In this document: positions 1-9,143 of the stretch, piece by piece
How positions within the stretch are numbered: the first letter of the stretch is position 1
Layout of the letters: each line of letters opens with the position of its first letter
Assembly (NCBI GenBank): GCA_002937775.1
Contig: PTKO01000006.1
Location: forward strand, 1-43,789
Reading direction: 5' to 3'
Length of the DNA stretch: 43,789 nt
Source: Alphaproteobacteria bacterium MarineAlpha6_Bin4
GTDB lineage: Bacteria > Pseudomonadota > Alphaproteobacteria > GCA-002720895
Notes under the pieces: generated by a model
What the model was told of the DNA's origin: nothing
What the model saw: only the letters and a program-made list of their open reading frames with translations
Databases searched by the model: none
Made by a program: the position numbers and the translations under genes

Positions 1-794
1 ATAAAATTTTTAGATTTCAGTTTTCTAGTTTTAAAAAAATCATACATAATTTTTAAAGCAAATGATAAAAGAAAAATAAAAAAAATAAAATTAATATTAT
101 TTAATATTCCAACTAAAGAAAAAACTATTACAAAAGATAAATAAAAAAAACTTATCCAAAAATTAATATTTTTTTCTAAATATATGGCCAATGACTTTAC
201 ACCAATTTTTTTATCATCCTCTTTATCTTGGCAGGCATAAATTGTGTCATATCCTAAAGTCCAAAAAAAACATGCTAAATATAATAATAAAGATTGATAG
301 TCAAATTCTCCCTTAGCAGCTGTCCATGAAATTAAAACACTAAAATTAAAAACAATTGCAAGAAAAATTTGTGGCAAATTGGTATATCTTTTCATTAAAG
401 GGTAAATTAAAATCAAAGGAAAAACAATTAGGCCTAGCAAAATACATGTAGAATTTAAAGTTAATAATATTGAAAGACCAATAGATATAAAAATTATAAA
501 TAATATTATTGCATCAGTAATTTCTAAATTTTCAGATGCCAAAGGCCTGGATTTAGTTCTTTTAACATTTTTATCAAATTTTATATCAATAATATCATTT
601 ATAATACAACCAGCAGATCTCATTATGAAAGATCCATATGCAAACAAAAAAATTAGATAAATATCGATTTCTTCTTTTAATACAATTAATATTGACCAAA
701 TTGCTGGGAACATTAATAACATAATTCCAGTTGGCTTATTTATTCTTATTAAAATGAGAAAGTTTTTTAAGTAATATAAAATATATTTAAACAT
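1..794 (-). CDS. ubiA: 4-hydroxybenzoate polyprenyltransferase, 3' end missing
   Basis: Membrane prenyltransferase that attaches the polyprenyl tail to 4-hydroxybenzoate in ubiquinone synthesis. The first 264 codons are visible with no stop before the left edge; the family is usually near 290 residues, so only a short C-terminus is missing. The prenyl-diphosphate/Mg site is clear: NDIIDIKFD at about residues 66-74, followed by the KRTKSRPLAS segment at about 78-87 typical of UbiA. The rest is hydrophobic, as expected for a multi-span protein. The ATG at 792-794 is the only good start, because the next in-frame Met falls inside the first conserved segment. It is divergent from rsmE with only 6 bases between the two start codons. 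The ubiA-rsmE-gshA neighbourhood is common in Alphaproteobacteria. Other UbiA-superfamily substrates cannot be excluded from sequence alone. Confidence 0.9.
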   Translation of the reverse strand, partial: MFKYILYYLKNFLILIRINKPTGIMLLMFPAIWSILIVLKEEIDIYLIFLFAYGSFIMRSAGCIINDIIDIKFDKNVKRTKSRPLASENLEITDAIILFIIFISIGLSILLTLNSTCILLGLIVFPLILIYPLMKRYTNLPQIFLAIVFNFSVLISWTAAKGEFDYQSLLLYLACFFWTLGYDTIYACQDKEDDKKIGVKSLAIYLEKNINFWISFFYLSFVIVFSLVGILNNINFIFFIFLLSFALKIMYDFFKTRKLKSKNF

Positions 795-800
795 AAAATT

Positions 801-1532
801 TTGAGAGATATTCTGCCATTAAAAAGATTATTTATAAAGACTGAACTTAAAGAGAAATCTTTAATCAATCTATCAGTTTCTAATACACATTATATATTAA
901 ATGTTTTAAGAATAAGAGAAAAACAAAAAATTTCTATTTTTAATGGAATTCAAGGAGAATGGGAGGGAATTATAAAAAGTTTAAATAAAAGAAAAGGCGT
1001 GATACTGATTAATAAACAAATAGAAAAACAAGAAAAGGATTTATTAATAAATATAATCTATGTACCAATAAAAGGTCATAGAAATCAATATTTAATAGAA
1101 AAAGTAACTGAGTTAGGCGTTTCTGATATTTATCCAATTGTTTCTGAACATTCGGTTATAAAAAAATTTAATTACAAAAGAGCAATCGCATGTTCCATTG
1201 GTGCTTCTCAACAGTCAGGAAGATTAACTATTCCAAAAATACATGAAATTAAAAATTTAAAAAAGTTATTAAGTTTATGGAATAAAAATAATAAAATTAT
1301 TTTTTGTGATGAAACAGAAAAAAATAATTATTTTAGTGAATTATTTAAATTTAAAGCAGAAAAAAATATTAATACCGTTCTTATTGGGCCTGAGGGTGGT
1401 TTTTCTCTAGCCGAAAAAAATTTTTTAAAAAATTTGGATTTTATTAATGGAATAAGTTTAGGAAAAAGAATTTTAAGAGCAGACACCGCTGCAATTAAAG
1501 CTTTATCTTTGTTAACAGATAAGAAATATTAA
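801..1532 (+). CDS. rsmE: 16S rRNA m3U1498 methyltransferase RsmE
   Basis: SPOUT-class methyltransferase that makes N3-methyluridine at position 1498 of 16S rRNA, using S-adenosylmethionine. The protein has 243 residues, the usual length. The C-terminal knot shows the family signatures IGPEGGF at about 196-202 and LGKRILRADTAAI near 220-232; EKVTELGVSDIYPI lies mid-protein. The N-terminal RLFIKTEL fits the PUA-like domain. The start is uncertain: a TTG at 801 gives MRDILPLKRLF, there is no upstream in-frame ATG, and no Shine-Dalgarno is visible, so a slightly later non-ATG start is possible. It is 3 bases from gshA downstream and divergent from ubiA. Confidence 0.9.
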   Translation: MRDILPLKRLFIKTELKEKSLINLSVSNTHYILNVLRIREKQKISIFNGIQGEWEGIIKSLNKRKGVILINKQIEKQEKDLLINIIYVPIKGHRNQYLIEKVTELGVSDIYPIVSEHSVIKKFNYKRAIACSIGASQQSGRLTIPKIHEIKNLKKLLSLWNKNNKIIFCDETEKNNYFSELFKFKAEKNINTVLIGPEGGFSLAEKNFLKNLDFINGISLGKRILRADTAAIKALSLLTDKKY

Positions 1533-1535
1533 AAT

Positions 1536-2879
1536 ATGAAAAAAAATTTAGAAAATAAAAAAGATATAATTGAATATTTTGAGAAGGGATCAAAACAAAA
1601 AAAATTTTGGAAAATTGGAACTGAGCATGAAAAGTTTATATACGATATAAAAACATTGAGGCCAATTAATTATTTTGGAAAAAATGGAATTTTATCTTTA
1701 TTTAAGATGTTAAAAAAAAATGGATGGACTGGAATCAGTGAAAACAACAATCTAATAGCGTTAAAAAAAAAAGGTTCAACAATATCTCTTGAGCCAAGAT
1801 GCCAAATTGAACTGTCTGGAGGAACAGTTAAAACAATTCATGAAACTTGTAAGCAAGCAAAAACTTATTTAGATGAACTTAAAAAAATTTGCAAAAAAAA
1901 GAAATTAGGAATTCTTGGTCTTGGCTATTATCCAAAAAAATTTAAAAAAAATACTGGTTGGGTTCCAAAAGAAAGATATAAAATTATGAAAAAAAAAATG
2001 AAAACCTCAGGTTCTCTTGGTATCGATATGATGTCTTCTACTTGTTGCATACAAACAAATTTAGATTACTCAAGTGAAAATGATATGTTTAAAAAAGTAA
2101 GAGTAGGCTTTGCTTTACAACCATTTGTTACAGCTTTATTTTCTAATTCACCTATTATAAATAATAAAAAATCTAAATTTTTAAGTTATAGAAGTTATAT
2201 TTGGTCTAATACGGATAAAAAAAGATGTGGAGTAATTTCTGATGTTTTTTCAAAAAAATTTACTTTTGAAAAATATGTTAATTATTTATTAAAAGTACCA
2301 ATGTACTTTGTTGTTAAGAATGGAAAATATTTTGAAATAAACAACCAATGTTTTGAAGATTTTTTAAATGGTAAATTAAAAAAATTTCCAAATCAATTGC
2401 CAACTATAGATGATTTAGAAAATCACATTAGCACAATTTTTACAGACGTTAGAATAAAGCAATATATTGAAATGAGAGGAGCTGATAGTGGTGCATGGAA
2501 TAGAATCTGCTCTTTACCGGCTTTTTGGGTTGGACTGTTATACAGTCAAAAAATTTTAGATCAAATTTTTTTAATGATTAAAGATTGGAAATTGGATGAA
2601 ATTTCTCAATTAAATAAAGATGTTCAGAAATATGGATTAAAATCAAAATTGAAAAATAAAAAAATTCAAAATATTTGTATTGAGATTTTAAAATTATCTC
2701 AAAAAGGTTTAAGTTTAAGAAATTGTTTAAATAAAAAGAAAGAAAATGAAGAATATTTTTTAAATACATTATTTGAAATAGCAAATTCTAATACAACACC
2801 TGCAGAAAAATTAATAAGTGATTATGTTGGTAAAAATAACAATTGTTATGACAAAATTTTTCCTGATAATTCATATTAG
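1536..2879 (+). CDS. gshA: Glutamate-cysteine ligase, plant/alphaproteobacterial type
   Basis: ATP-dependent ligase that forms gamma-glutamylcysteine, the first step of glutathione synthesis, in the cytoplasm. It has 447 residues, right for the GCS2 family found in plants and Alphaproteobacteria. Family blocks: IGTEHEKFIYD near residues 27-37, LEPRCQIELSGG near 86-97, GIDMMSSTCCIQTNLDYSSE near 163-182, and RGADSGAWNRICSLPAFWVG near 316-335. It begins 3 bases after the rsmE stop, so the two are probably cotranscribed. The partner gshB is not in the window. The gene is very lysine- and AT-rich, like its neighbours, with no sign of transfer. Confidence 0.93.
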   Translation: MKKNLENKKDIIEYFEKGSKQKKFWKIGTEHEKFIYDIKTLRPINYFGKNGILSLFKMLKKNGWTGISENNNLIALKKKGSTISLEPRCQIELSGGTVKTIHETCKQAKTYLDELKKICKKKKLGILGLGYYPKKFKKNTGWVPKERYKIMKKKMKTSGSLGIDMMSSTCCIQTNLDYSSENDMFKKVRVGFALQPFVTALFSNSPIINNKKSKFLSYRSYIWSNTDKKRCGVISDVFSKKFTFEKYVNYLLKVPMYFVVKNGKYFEINNQCFEDFLNGKLKKFPNQLPTIDDLENHISTIFTDVRIKQYIEMRGADSGAWNRICSLPAFWVGLLYSQKILDQIFLMIKDWKLDEISQLNKDVQKYGLKSKLKNKKIQNICIEILKLSQKGLSLRNCLNKKKENEEYFLNTLFEIANSNTTPAEKLISDYVGKNNNCYDKIFPDNSY

Positions 2880-2909
2880 AAATATTTTAAATATGTATTT
2901 TTTAAAAAA

Positions 2910-3203
2910 ATGAAAAAAAAATTTAAAAACTTAAACGAAGTTAGAAAAAGTATAGACAATCTAGACACACGTTTAGTTAAACTAATTGCTGAAAGAGAGT
3001 TTTATGCAAAGCAAGCAGTAAAATTTAAAAATAATAGAAGTGAAATAATAGATAAAAAAAGAATTAATGCTATTTTAAAAAGAATTAAAATTTTATCAAA
3101 AAAATATAAAGTAAATACTTTAACAGTTGAAAAGATTTGGTTATTAATGATAAAAAATTTTATTATTTTAGAAAAAAAATTATTTAAAAAGCCAAAAAAA
3201 TAA
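2910..3203 (+). CDS. Small AroQ-type chorismate mutase
   Basis: A 97-residue, all-helical protein with the monofunctional AroQ-class chorismate mutase pattern: EVRKSIDNLDTRLVKLIAER in the first helix (about 9-28), then DKKRINAILKR near 48-58 and a final hydrophobic helix with IWLLMIKNFI. The first-helix Arg (R11) and R28 sit where AroQ proteins bind the substrate carboxylates. Expected role: chorismate to prephenate, for Phe and Tyr. No pheA or tyrA domain is attached. The related isochorismate-pyruvate lyase (PchB) fold cannot be excluded. The 30-base gap after gshA and same orientation suggest cotranscription. It converges on tldD with 15 bases between stops and no obvious hairpin. Confidence 0.75.
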   Translation: MKKKFKNLNEVRKSIDNLDTRLVKLIAEREFYAKQAVKFKNNRSEIIDKKRINAILKRIKILSKKYKVNTLTVEKIWLLMIKNFIILEKKLFKKPKK

Positions 3204-3218
3204 TTTTTTAATATTTAT

Positions 3219-4652
3219 TTAAACGTCAGTTCCACCAACTAAAATTTCATCAACTAAAATTGTTGGTTGCCCAACTCCCACAGGAACCCCTTGGCCTTCT
3301 TTCCCACAAGTACCTATTCCACCATCAAGAGCCATGTTATTTCCGACTAATGAAATCTTTTTTAAAACCTCTTCACCTTTTCCTATTAATGTCGCTCCTT
3401 TAACTGGATAAGTTATTTTTCCATTTTCAATCATGTATGCTTCTGATGCTGAGAATTCAAATTGACCCGATGTTATATCTACGCTACCACCTGAAAAATT
3501 AACTGCGTACAAACCTTTTTTGACTGATTTAAATATGTCTTCTTGAGGAACATCACCTGACAGCATATAAGTATTAGTCATTCTAGGCATTGGAAGATAT
3601 TCATAACTTTCCCTTCTACCGTTTCCAGTGGATTTAGTTTTCATTAAACTTGCATTCAATCTATCTTGCATATGTCCAACCATTATTCCTTTTTCAATTA
3701 ATGTAGTACATTGACTAGGAGTTCCTTCATCATCAACTGTTATAGATCCTCTTTTATTATCAATTGTTCCATCATCAACGACTGTTACATTTTTAGAAGC
3801 AATTCTTTTTCCAAGTAGATCTGAAAAAACAGATATTTTTTTTCTATTAAAATCACCTTCTAATCCATGACCTATTGCTTCATGTAAAATTATTCCTGGC
3901 CATCCAGGGCCTAAAACAATTGGCATTTTTCCAGCTGGAGTTGTTTTAGATTTCAAATTTGTTATTGCTTGTCTTAAAGCATCTCTAGTTTGTTCTTTCC
4001 AAATATTTTCATCAAAAAAATCTATATAATTTTTTCTTCCTCCTGCTCCGCTTGAACCAGTTTCCATTCTTTTTCCATCATCAACTGTTATTGATATATT
4101 TAATCTAACTAAAGGCCTAATATCTCCACAGTTATAGCCTCCTTTTCTTAATATATGGACAGCTTGCCATTCTCCATGAAGAGATGCCGAAACTTGTTTA
4201 ACTTTTTTATTTAATTTCCTTGCATACTCATCAATAGATTTTAAAAGTTTTGTTTTTTCTTCTGATGCAAACCCATTTAAAGGATTAACGCTTGAGTAAT
4301 GTTTTTTATTAGTTCTTATAGGTTCGATAATTTTTGATTTAGATGAAGAGGACAAAATAGATTTAACAGTTTTACCTGCATTTTTTATGCTTTTCTCACT
4401 AATATCTGATGAATGAGAATATGCAGATGTTTCATTTTTTATAGAACGTAAACCAAAGCCTTTGTCAGTAGAAGCACTTGCATTTTTTATTTTTTTATCA
4501 TCATATACAAAGCTTTCAGATTGTTTAAATTCTAAAAAAAGCTCTCCATCATCTGCTTTTTGTAATGATTCGTTCAATATTTTTTCTGTTTTATTAAAAT
4601 TTAAGCCTTCTTTGTTGAAAAAAAGGTCATATGAATTGTAATTTTTAGTCAT
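3219..4652 (-). CDS. tldD: Metalloprotease TldD
   Basis: Zinc-dependent protease subunit of the TldD/PmbA(TldE) family, known to form a heterodimer that degrades unfolded peptides and matures some peptide antibiotics. It has 477 residues, the family length. The catalytic zinc motif HEAIGHGLEGD (HExxxH) lies near residues 258-268, and the C-terminal block GGIGTCGKEGQGVPVGVGQP is typical of TldD. The partner pmbA/tldE is not in this window. The start at 4650-4652 is preceded on its strand by AGGTAA as a fair ribosome site. It is divergent from coxB across about 100 bases. Confidence 0.93.
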   Translation of the reverse strand: MTKNYNSYDLFFNKEGLNFNKTEKILNESLQKADDGELFLEFKQSESFVYDDKKIKNASASTDKGFGLRSIKNETSAYSHSSDISEKSIKNAGKTVKSILSSSSKSKIIEPIRTNKKHYSSVNPLNGFASEEKTKLLKSIDEYARKLNKKVKQVSASLHGEWQAVHILRKGGYNCGDIRPLVRLNISITVDDGKRMETGSSGAGGRKNYIDFFDENIWKEQTRDALRQAITNLKSKTTPAGKMPIVLGPGWPGIILHEAIGHGLEGDFNRKKISVFSDLLGKRIASKNVTVVDDGTIDNKRGSITVDDEGTPSQCTTLIEKGIMVGHMQDRLNASLMKTKSTGNGRRESYEYLPMPRMTNTYMLSGDVPQEDIFKSVKKGLYAVNFSGGSVDITSGQFEFSASEAYMIENGKITYPVKGATLIGKGEEVLKKISLVGNNMALDGGIGTCGKEGQGVPVGVGQPTILVDEILVGGTDV

Positions 4653-4754
4653 ATTTACCTAAATAATATAGTTTAATTAATTAATTTTTGTTTATTTTTT
4701 TTGTTGATTAAGTTGTAATTTCTTTTACTTTATTTGTGTATAGGGAGTTAATTT
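4653..4754. promoter_or_regulatory. Divergent intergenic region tldD/coxB
   Basis: This 102-base AT-rich gap separates two divergently read genes, so it should hold both promoters. For coxB, TTGATT (4704-4709) with TACTTT (4726-4731) at a 16-base spacing is a weak candidate; I would not trust it without a mapped transcript start. The coxB ribosome site AGGGAG (4742-4747) lies 7 bases before a GTG start, stronger than most ribosome sites here, consistent with high expression of the oxidase operon. No operator or riboswitch is recognised. Confidence 0.4.
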
Positions 4755-5594
4755 GTGAAAAAAGTTCTATTTTTTTTAACATGTATGTCTATTTCTCTAG
4801 GTGTAACCCTAGCTGATGGAGGGCCAAAACCCTGGCAAATGGATTTTAGACCAGCAGCCACTCCAACTATGGAGAAAGTAGTTGCATTTCATAATTTTGT
4901 TAACCCAATAATTATAGCAATTGCTCTTTTTGTAATAGCTTTGATGATTTACATTTCTATACGTTTTAGTGAAAAAAATAATCCTAAACCTTCTAAAACT
5001 ACTCACAATACATTTCTTGAGATAGCCTGGACAGTAATACCAGCTTTAATTTTAATTGTTATTTCTATACCAGCATTTAAACTTTTATATTTTTCTCATC
5101 ATAATCCAAATACAGAAATGACCATCAAAGCAATTGGCAATCAATGGTATTGGTCTTATGAATATCCAGACCATGGAATTGCTTTTGATAGTAATATGAG
5201 TTGCGGTACTCAAGAAGAATGTGATGAATTGTCAAAAGAAACAGGTAAAAAATATGTAAGATTGCTTGATGTTGACGAACCAATCGTCGTTCCTGTAAAT
5301 AAAAAAATTAAAGTTATTGCCACAGCTAGTGATGTAATTCATAGTTTTTCAGTTTCTGCATTTGGAATAAAAATTGATGGGGTTCCTGGAAGAGCACAAG
5401 ACACATGGTTCGAAGTTCTTAACGAAGGACTTTATTATGGGCAATGTTCTGAACTATGCGGTATGCTTCATGGATTTATGCCAATAGCAGTTAAAGCTGT
5501 ATCAGAATCAGAGTTTGAAGATTGGGTACAAAATAAAAAAGCTGCTGCTAATAAAGATAGTGAAATTAAAAAAGTAGAAATTATTAATAATTAA
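4755..5594 (+). CDS. coxB: Cytochrome c oxidase subunit II
   Basis: Subunit II of the aa3-type oxidase; its periplasmic CuA centre accepts electrons from cytochrome c. It has 279 residues: a signal-like N-terminus (1-20), two membrane helices (about 48-70 and 88-112), then the cupredoxin domain. CuA ligands are all present: H196 in DVIHSF, C231 and C235 in GQCSELCGM, H239 and M242 in MLHGFMP. The aromatic patch WYWSYEYP (131-138) for electron entry is also present. Odd point: between the FDS strand (144-146) and RLLDVDEP (169-176) is a polar stretch with two extra cysteines, C150 and C156, not common in the family. The start is GTG at 4755 with AGGGAG upstream. It is first in the oxidase operon. 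Confidence 0.96.
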   Translation: MKKVLFFLTCMSISLGVTLADGGPKPWQMDFRPAATPTMEKVVAFHNFVNPIIIAIALFVIALMIYISIRFSEKNNPKPSKTTHNTFLEIAWTVIPALILIVISIPAFKLLYFSHHNPNTEMTIKAIGNQWYWSYEYPDHGIAFDSNMSCGTQEECDELSKETGKKYVRLLDVDEPIVVPVNKKIKVIATASDVIHSFSVSAFGIKIDGVPGRAQDTWFEVLNEGLYYGQCSELCGMLHGFMPIAVKAVSESEFEDWVQNKKAAANKDSEIKKVEIINN

Positions 5595-5599
5595 ATTTT

Positions 5600-6460
5600 A
5601 TGAAATTTGAAAAACATAATTATCATTTAGTAGACCCAAGTCCGTGGCCGGCACTTGGCACTCTTGCTGTTATAATACTTGCCTTTGGAGCAATTCATTA
5701 TTTTGGAACTGGTAATCCATTTGTATCTCCGGGCGATGATCCTAATGAAGTGGTGAGAGGATCTATGACACCAATGTTGATTGGTTTAGCCCTAGTTGTA
5801 CTTACAATGATATTTTGGTGGAGAGATGTTATAAAAGAATCTCATGGCGGATTTCATAATGAAATAGTTCAAATAGGACTTAAATATGGCATGGTATTAT
5901 TTATTGCTTCAGAAGTTTGTTTTTTTGTAGCTTTTTTCTGGGCTTTTTTTGATGTTAGTCTCCCAGGACAACATGAATGGCGGGCTGCTATAGGTGGAGT
6001 TTGGCCACCAGAGGGGGATGGTTATCTAAAACCTGAAACAATGCACGCTGGGGGAATTCCACTTATTAATACAATTATTTTGCTTTCTTCAGGTGCTACA
6101 CTTACTTGGGCTCATCATGGACTAAGGCATAATAATAGAAAACAACTTATCATCGGTTTAATAGTTACTTTAATTTTAGGTTTTACTTTTACTTTTTTGC
6201 AAGGATATGAATATCACGAAGCAAAATTTGGCTTTACAGAAGGAATTTATCCTTCAACTTTTTATATGGCAACCGGGTTTCATGGTTTCCATGTTTTAGT
6301 TGGTTCTACTTTTTTATTAGTTTGCTTGATTAGGTCTATCCAAGGTCATTTTACAGCAGATCATCATGTAGGTTTTGAAGCTGCAGCATGGTATTGGCAT
6401 TTTGTAGATGTCGTTTGGATTTTTCTATTTACTGTTGTATATTGGTGGGGGACAATATAA
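5600..6460 (+). CDS. coxC: Cytochrome c oxidase subunit III
   Basis: Core membrane subunit III of the aa3-type oxidase; it stabilises subunit I and its proton uptake path. It has 286 residues with seven predicted helices. Recognisable blocks: [16 protein letters not shown] near 5-20, the helix-[17 protein letters not shown] with its conserved Glu near 104-117, GGVWPPEG near 132-139, and the C-terminal [17 protein letters not shown] with the conserved His and Asp. Its place is unusual: it lies between coxB and coxA, whereas alphaproteobacterial operons commonly have it after ctaG. It starts 5 bases after coxB and ends 5 bases before coxA. Confidence 0.96.
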   Translation: MKFEKHNYHLVDPSPWPALGTLAVIILAFGAIHYFGTGNPFVSPGDDPNEVVRGSMTPMLIGLALVVLTMIFWWRDVIKESHGGFHNEIVQIGLKYGMVLFIASEVCFFVAFFWAFFDVSLPGQHEWRAAIGGVWPPEGDGYLKPETMHAGGIPLINTIILLSSGATLTWAHHGLRHNNRKQLIIGLIVTLILGFTFTFLQGYEYHEAKFGFTEGIYPSTFYMATGFHGFHVLVGSTFLLVCLIRSIQGHFTADHHVGFEAAAWYWHFVDVVWIFLFTVVYWWGTI

Positions 6461-6465
6461 GAAAA

Positions 6466-8052
6466 ATGGCATACTCAGCTACAGCAGGACATCATGACCA
6501 TGGACATCCAACAGGATGGAAAAGGTGGGTTTTTTCAACAAATCATAAAGACATAGGAACAATGTATATTATCTTTGCAATTGTTGCGGGATTAGTTGGT
6601 CTTGCAATGTCTTTAACAATGAGATCAGAATTAGCAGAGCCAGGCTTACAAGTTTTAGGTGGAGATCATCAACTTTATAATACGCTTGTGTCAATGCATG
6701 GGTTAATCATGATTTTCGCTATGGTTATGCCCTCTATGATAGGAGGTTTTGGGAATTGGTTTGTGCCGATTATGATAGGTGCCCCAGATATGGCATTTCC
6801 ACGAATGAACAATATTAGTTTTTGGTTATTAATTCCAGGTTTTTTATGTTTATTGATGGCATACAAAACTGGTATGGGTTCTGGTTGGACCTTTTATCCT
6901 CCACTTAGTTCAAAAATTGGACATCCTGGGAATTCAGTAGATTATTTAATTTTAGGAGTGCATATCCTAGGAGCATCTTCAATCTTAGGTGCAATAAATT
7001 TCATTACTACAATTTTTAATATGCGTGCTCCAGGTATGACGTTACACAAAATGCCATTATTTGTTTGGGCAATTTTAGTTACAGTTTTTTTATTACTTTT
7101 ATCACTTCCTGTTTTAGCTGGTGCTATAACGATGTTATTAACAGATAGGAATTTTGGAACTAGTTTCTTTGACCCAGCTGGCGGAGGTGATCCAGTTTTA
7201 TTTCAACACTTGTTTTGGTTTTTCGGACACCCAGAAGTTTATGTTTTAATTATACCTGGTTTTGGTGTTATTAGTCATATAGTTGCAACTTTTTCAAAAA
7301 AACCAATATTTGGTTATTTAGGAATGGCCTATGCAATGGTTGCAATTGGCGTTGTAGGATTTGCGGTATGGGCTCATCATATGTACACATCTGGTATGGA
7401 CATAGACACAAGGGCATATTTTAATGCAGCTACTATGGTTATTGCAGTCCCAACTGGTATAAAAGTTTTTAGTTGGCTTGCAACTATGTGGGGAGGATCT
7501 ATTAGTTTTAAGACTCCAATGTTATGGGCTTTAGGTTTTATATTTTTATTTACAGTAGGTGGGGTAACAGGCGTTGTGCTTGCAAATGCCGGACTAGATT
7601 TTGCTTTACATGACACCTATTATGTTGTTGGACATTTTCATTACACTATGTCTATTGCAGCGCTTTTTGGAATTTTTGCTTCATTTTATTATTGGTTTTC
7701 TAAAATGTCAGGAAAAGAATATTCTGAAAGTTTAGGAAAGCTTCATTTTTGGTTAACATTCATAGGTGTTAATGTGACTTTTTTCCCTATGCATTTTCTA
7801 GGTTTAGCTGGAATGCCTAGAAGAATTCCTGATTATCCTGACGCATATGCTGGTTGGCACGGTATTTCAACGATAGGAGCATACATTAGTGCTGCTGGTA
7901 CCGTTGTTTTTCTTTATCTTGTTTTTAAAGCACTTGCATCTGGTAAAAAAGCTACAGCAAATCCATGGGGCGAAGGTGCTACAACTTTGGAATGGACAGT
8001 AAGTTCACCACCACCTTTTCATACTTTTGGCGATAAAGTTCCTAAAACTTAA
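6466..8052 (+). CDS. coxA: Cytochrome c oxidase subunit I
   Basis: Catalytic subunit of the aa3-type heme-copper oxidase in the inner membrane; reduces O2 to water and pumps protons. It has 528 residues and about 12 helices. Ligands visible: H78 in [10 protein letters not shown] (low-spin heme a), HPEVY with the His-Tyr crosslink and the A1-type Glu, WAHHMY (CuB), and [14 protein letters not shown] (Mg/heme a3 and low-spin heme). [11 protein letters not shown] carries the D-channel entry, so this is an A-type enzyme and not cbb3. The reading frame is open 26 codons further upstream, but that part lies inside coxC in another frame; the ATG at 6466 ([10 protein letters not shown]) gives the usual N-terminus. 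Residues 9-14 are histidine-rich. Confidence 0.97.
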   Translation: MAYSATAGHHDHGHPTGWKRWVFSTNHKDIGTMYIIFAIVAGLVGLAMSLTMRSELAEPGLQVLGGDHQLYNTLVSMHGLIMIFAMVMPSMIGGFGNWFVPIMIGAPDMAFPRMNNISFWLLIPGFLCLLMAYKTGMGSGWTFYPPLSSKIGHPGNSVDYLILGVHILGASSILGAINFITTIFNMRAPGMTLHKMPLFVWAILVTVFLLLLSLPVLAGAITMLLTDRNFGTSFFDPAGGGDPVLFQHLFWFFGHPEVYVLIIPGFGVISHIVATFSKKPIFGYLGMAYAMVAIGVVGFAVWAHHMYTSGMDIDTRAYFNAATMVIAVPTGIKVFSWLATMWGGSISFKTPMLWALGFIFLFTVGGVTGVVLANAGLDFALHDTYYVVGHFHYTMSIAALFGIFASFYYWFSKMSGKEYSESLGKLHFWLTFIGVNVTFFPMHFLGLAGMPRRIPDYPDAYAGWHGISTIGAYISAAGTVVFLYLVFKALASGKKATANPWGEGATTLEWTVSSPPPFHTFGDKVPKT

Positions 8053-8085
8053 TTTTAAAAATTACTGTTTTGAGAGGTTAATTAA

Positions 8086-9009
8086 ATGATAACAAAAACT
8101 GCCTCTTATTATAAAAAAGTTTCTAATGAGCCAAATTATATTTTTTTTATAAAAGATTACTTTAGCTTAGTTAAACCAAAAGTAATGACGTTAGTTGTTT
8201 TTACAGCTTTTGTAGGGATCTTTGTAGCGCCAGTTAATATTCATCCTTGGTTAGCATTTGTTTCAATTTTTTGTATTGCTTTAGGATCTGGTGCAGCTGG
8301 AGCTTTTAATATGTGGTACGAAAGTGATTTAGATTTTAAAATGCTTAGGACACGCAAGAGAGCTTTGCCATCAGAAATAATAAAAAAAACTGAAGCTTTG
8401 GGTATAGCAATTTTTTTATCTTTTATATCGGTATACGTAATGGCTGTTACTATTAGTTATTATGCAGCAGCATTTTTAGCTTTTTCAATCTTTTTCTATG
8501 TAGTTATTTATACAATTTGGCTGAAACCTAAAACAAAATATAATATAGTAATTGGAGGAGCGGCTGGTGCATTTCCTCCTGCGATTGGCTGGCTTTCTGT
8601 TACTGGCAGTCTTGATGTTTTACCTTTTTTAATGTTTCTTATAATTTTTATGTGGACTCCGCCACATTTCTGGGCGCTATCTATTTATTGTTTAAAGGAT
8701 TATAAGTCAGCAGGTTTTCCAATGCTTCCAGTTGTATCTGGAGTTAAAAAAACAAAAGAACAAATTGTTATATACTCAATCTTAATGTTTTTAGTAACGT
8801 TACTTCCTTTTATTTTGGGTTATTTTGGAGTAATTTATCTCTTTTTATCTATAGTTCTAGGAATATATTTTATTTATCATTCACTTAAAGTTTATTTTGA
8901 TAATAATAAAAATGAAAAAAAATCTATAAAAATGTTTCTTTATTCGATTATTTATTTATATATTTTATTTTTAGGGATGATTATAGACCGTTTAAATTTA
9001 TTAAACTAA
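8086..9009 (+). CDS. ctaB: Protoheme IX farnesyltransferase (heme O synthase)
   Basis: UbiA-superfamily membrane enzyme that adds a farnesyl group to heme b to make heme O, the precursor of the heme A needed by the oxidase encoded just upstream. It has 307 residues. Active-site motif NMWYESDLDFKMLRTRKRAL (about 79-98) has the NxxxDxxxD form typical of CyoE/CtaB; WTPPHFWALSIY and a second Asp-rich loop (CLKDYKSAGFPML) follow. A good ribosome site GAGAGG (8072-8077) precedes the ATG. Heme A synthase (ctaA) is not in the window. Confidence 0.95.
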   Translation: MITKTASYYKKVSNEPNYIFFIKDYFSLVKPKVMTLVVFTAFVGIFVAPVNIHPWLAFVSIFCIALGSGAAGAFNMWYESDLDFKMLRTRKRALPSEIIKKTEALGIAIFLSFISVYVMAVTISYYAAAFLAFSIFFYVVIYTIWLKPKTKYNIVIGGAAGAFPPAIGWLSVTGSLDVLPFLMFLIIFMWTPPHFWALSIYCLKDYKSAGFPMLPVVSGVKKTKEQIVIYSILMFLVTLLPFILGYFGVIYLFLSIVLGIYFIYHSLKVYFDNNKNEKKSIKMFLYSIIYLYILFLGMIIDRLNLLN

Positions 9010-9011
9010 TT

Positions 9012-9134
9012 ATGGTAAAAAATTTTAACAAAGAAGAATTAAAAAAAAGAAAAGCTAAAAATTTAGCTTTATTAATAATTTTATTAACGCTAGTTTTGAT
9101 TTTTTACGTCATTACTTTTGTTAAACTTTCATAA
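9012..9134 (+). CDS. Small CoxF-like oxidase assembly protein
   Basis: A 40-residue reading frame (MVKNFNKEELKKRKAKNLAL and on to VITFVKLS) squeezed between ctaB (2-base gap) and ctaG (9-base gap). It has a lysine-rich N-terminus of about 17 residues and then one hydrophobic helix (about 18-38). This matches the short single-helix protein that sits between ctaB and ctaG in many alphaproteobacterial oxidase operons, with the same pattern: basic head, one helix, ending in a V-K-L-type tail. Its role in oxidase assembly is inferred from position only. It is shorter than many gene-calling cutoffs, so it is easily missed. Confidence 0.75.
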   Translation: MVKNFNKEELKKRKAKNLALLIILLTLVLIFYVITFVKLS

Positions 9135-9143
9135 TTTCTTTAT

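Noticed and set aside
4809-5006. 65-residue minus-strand frame inside coxB
   Set aside because: Antisense shadow with no recognisable features; coxB is fully supported.
6388-6465. 26-codon N-terminal extension of coxA
   Set aside because: It lies inside coxC in another frame, encodes a Cys-rich nonsense segment, and the ATG at 6466 gives the standard CoxA N-terminus.
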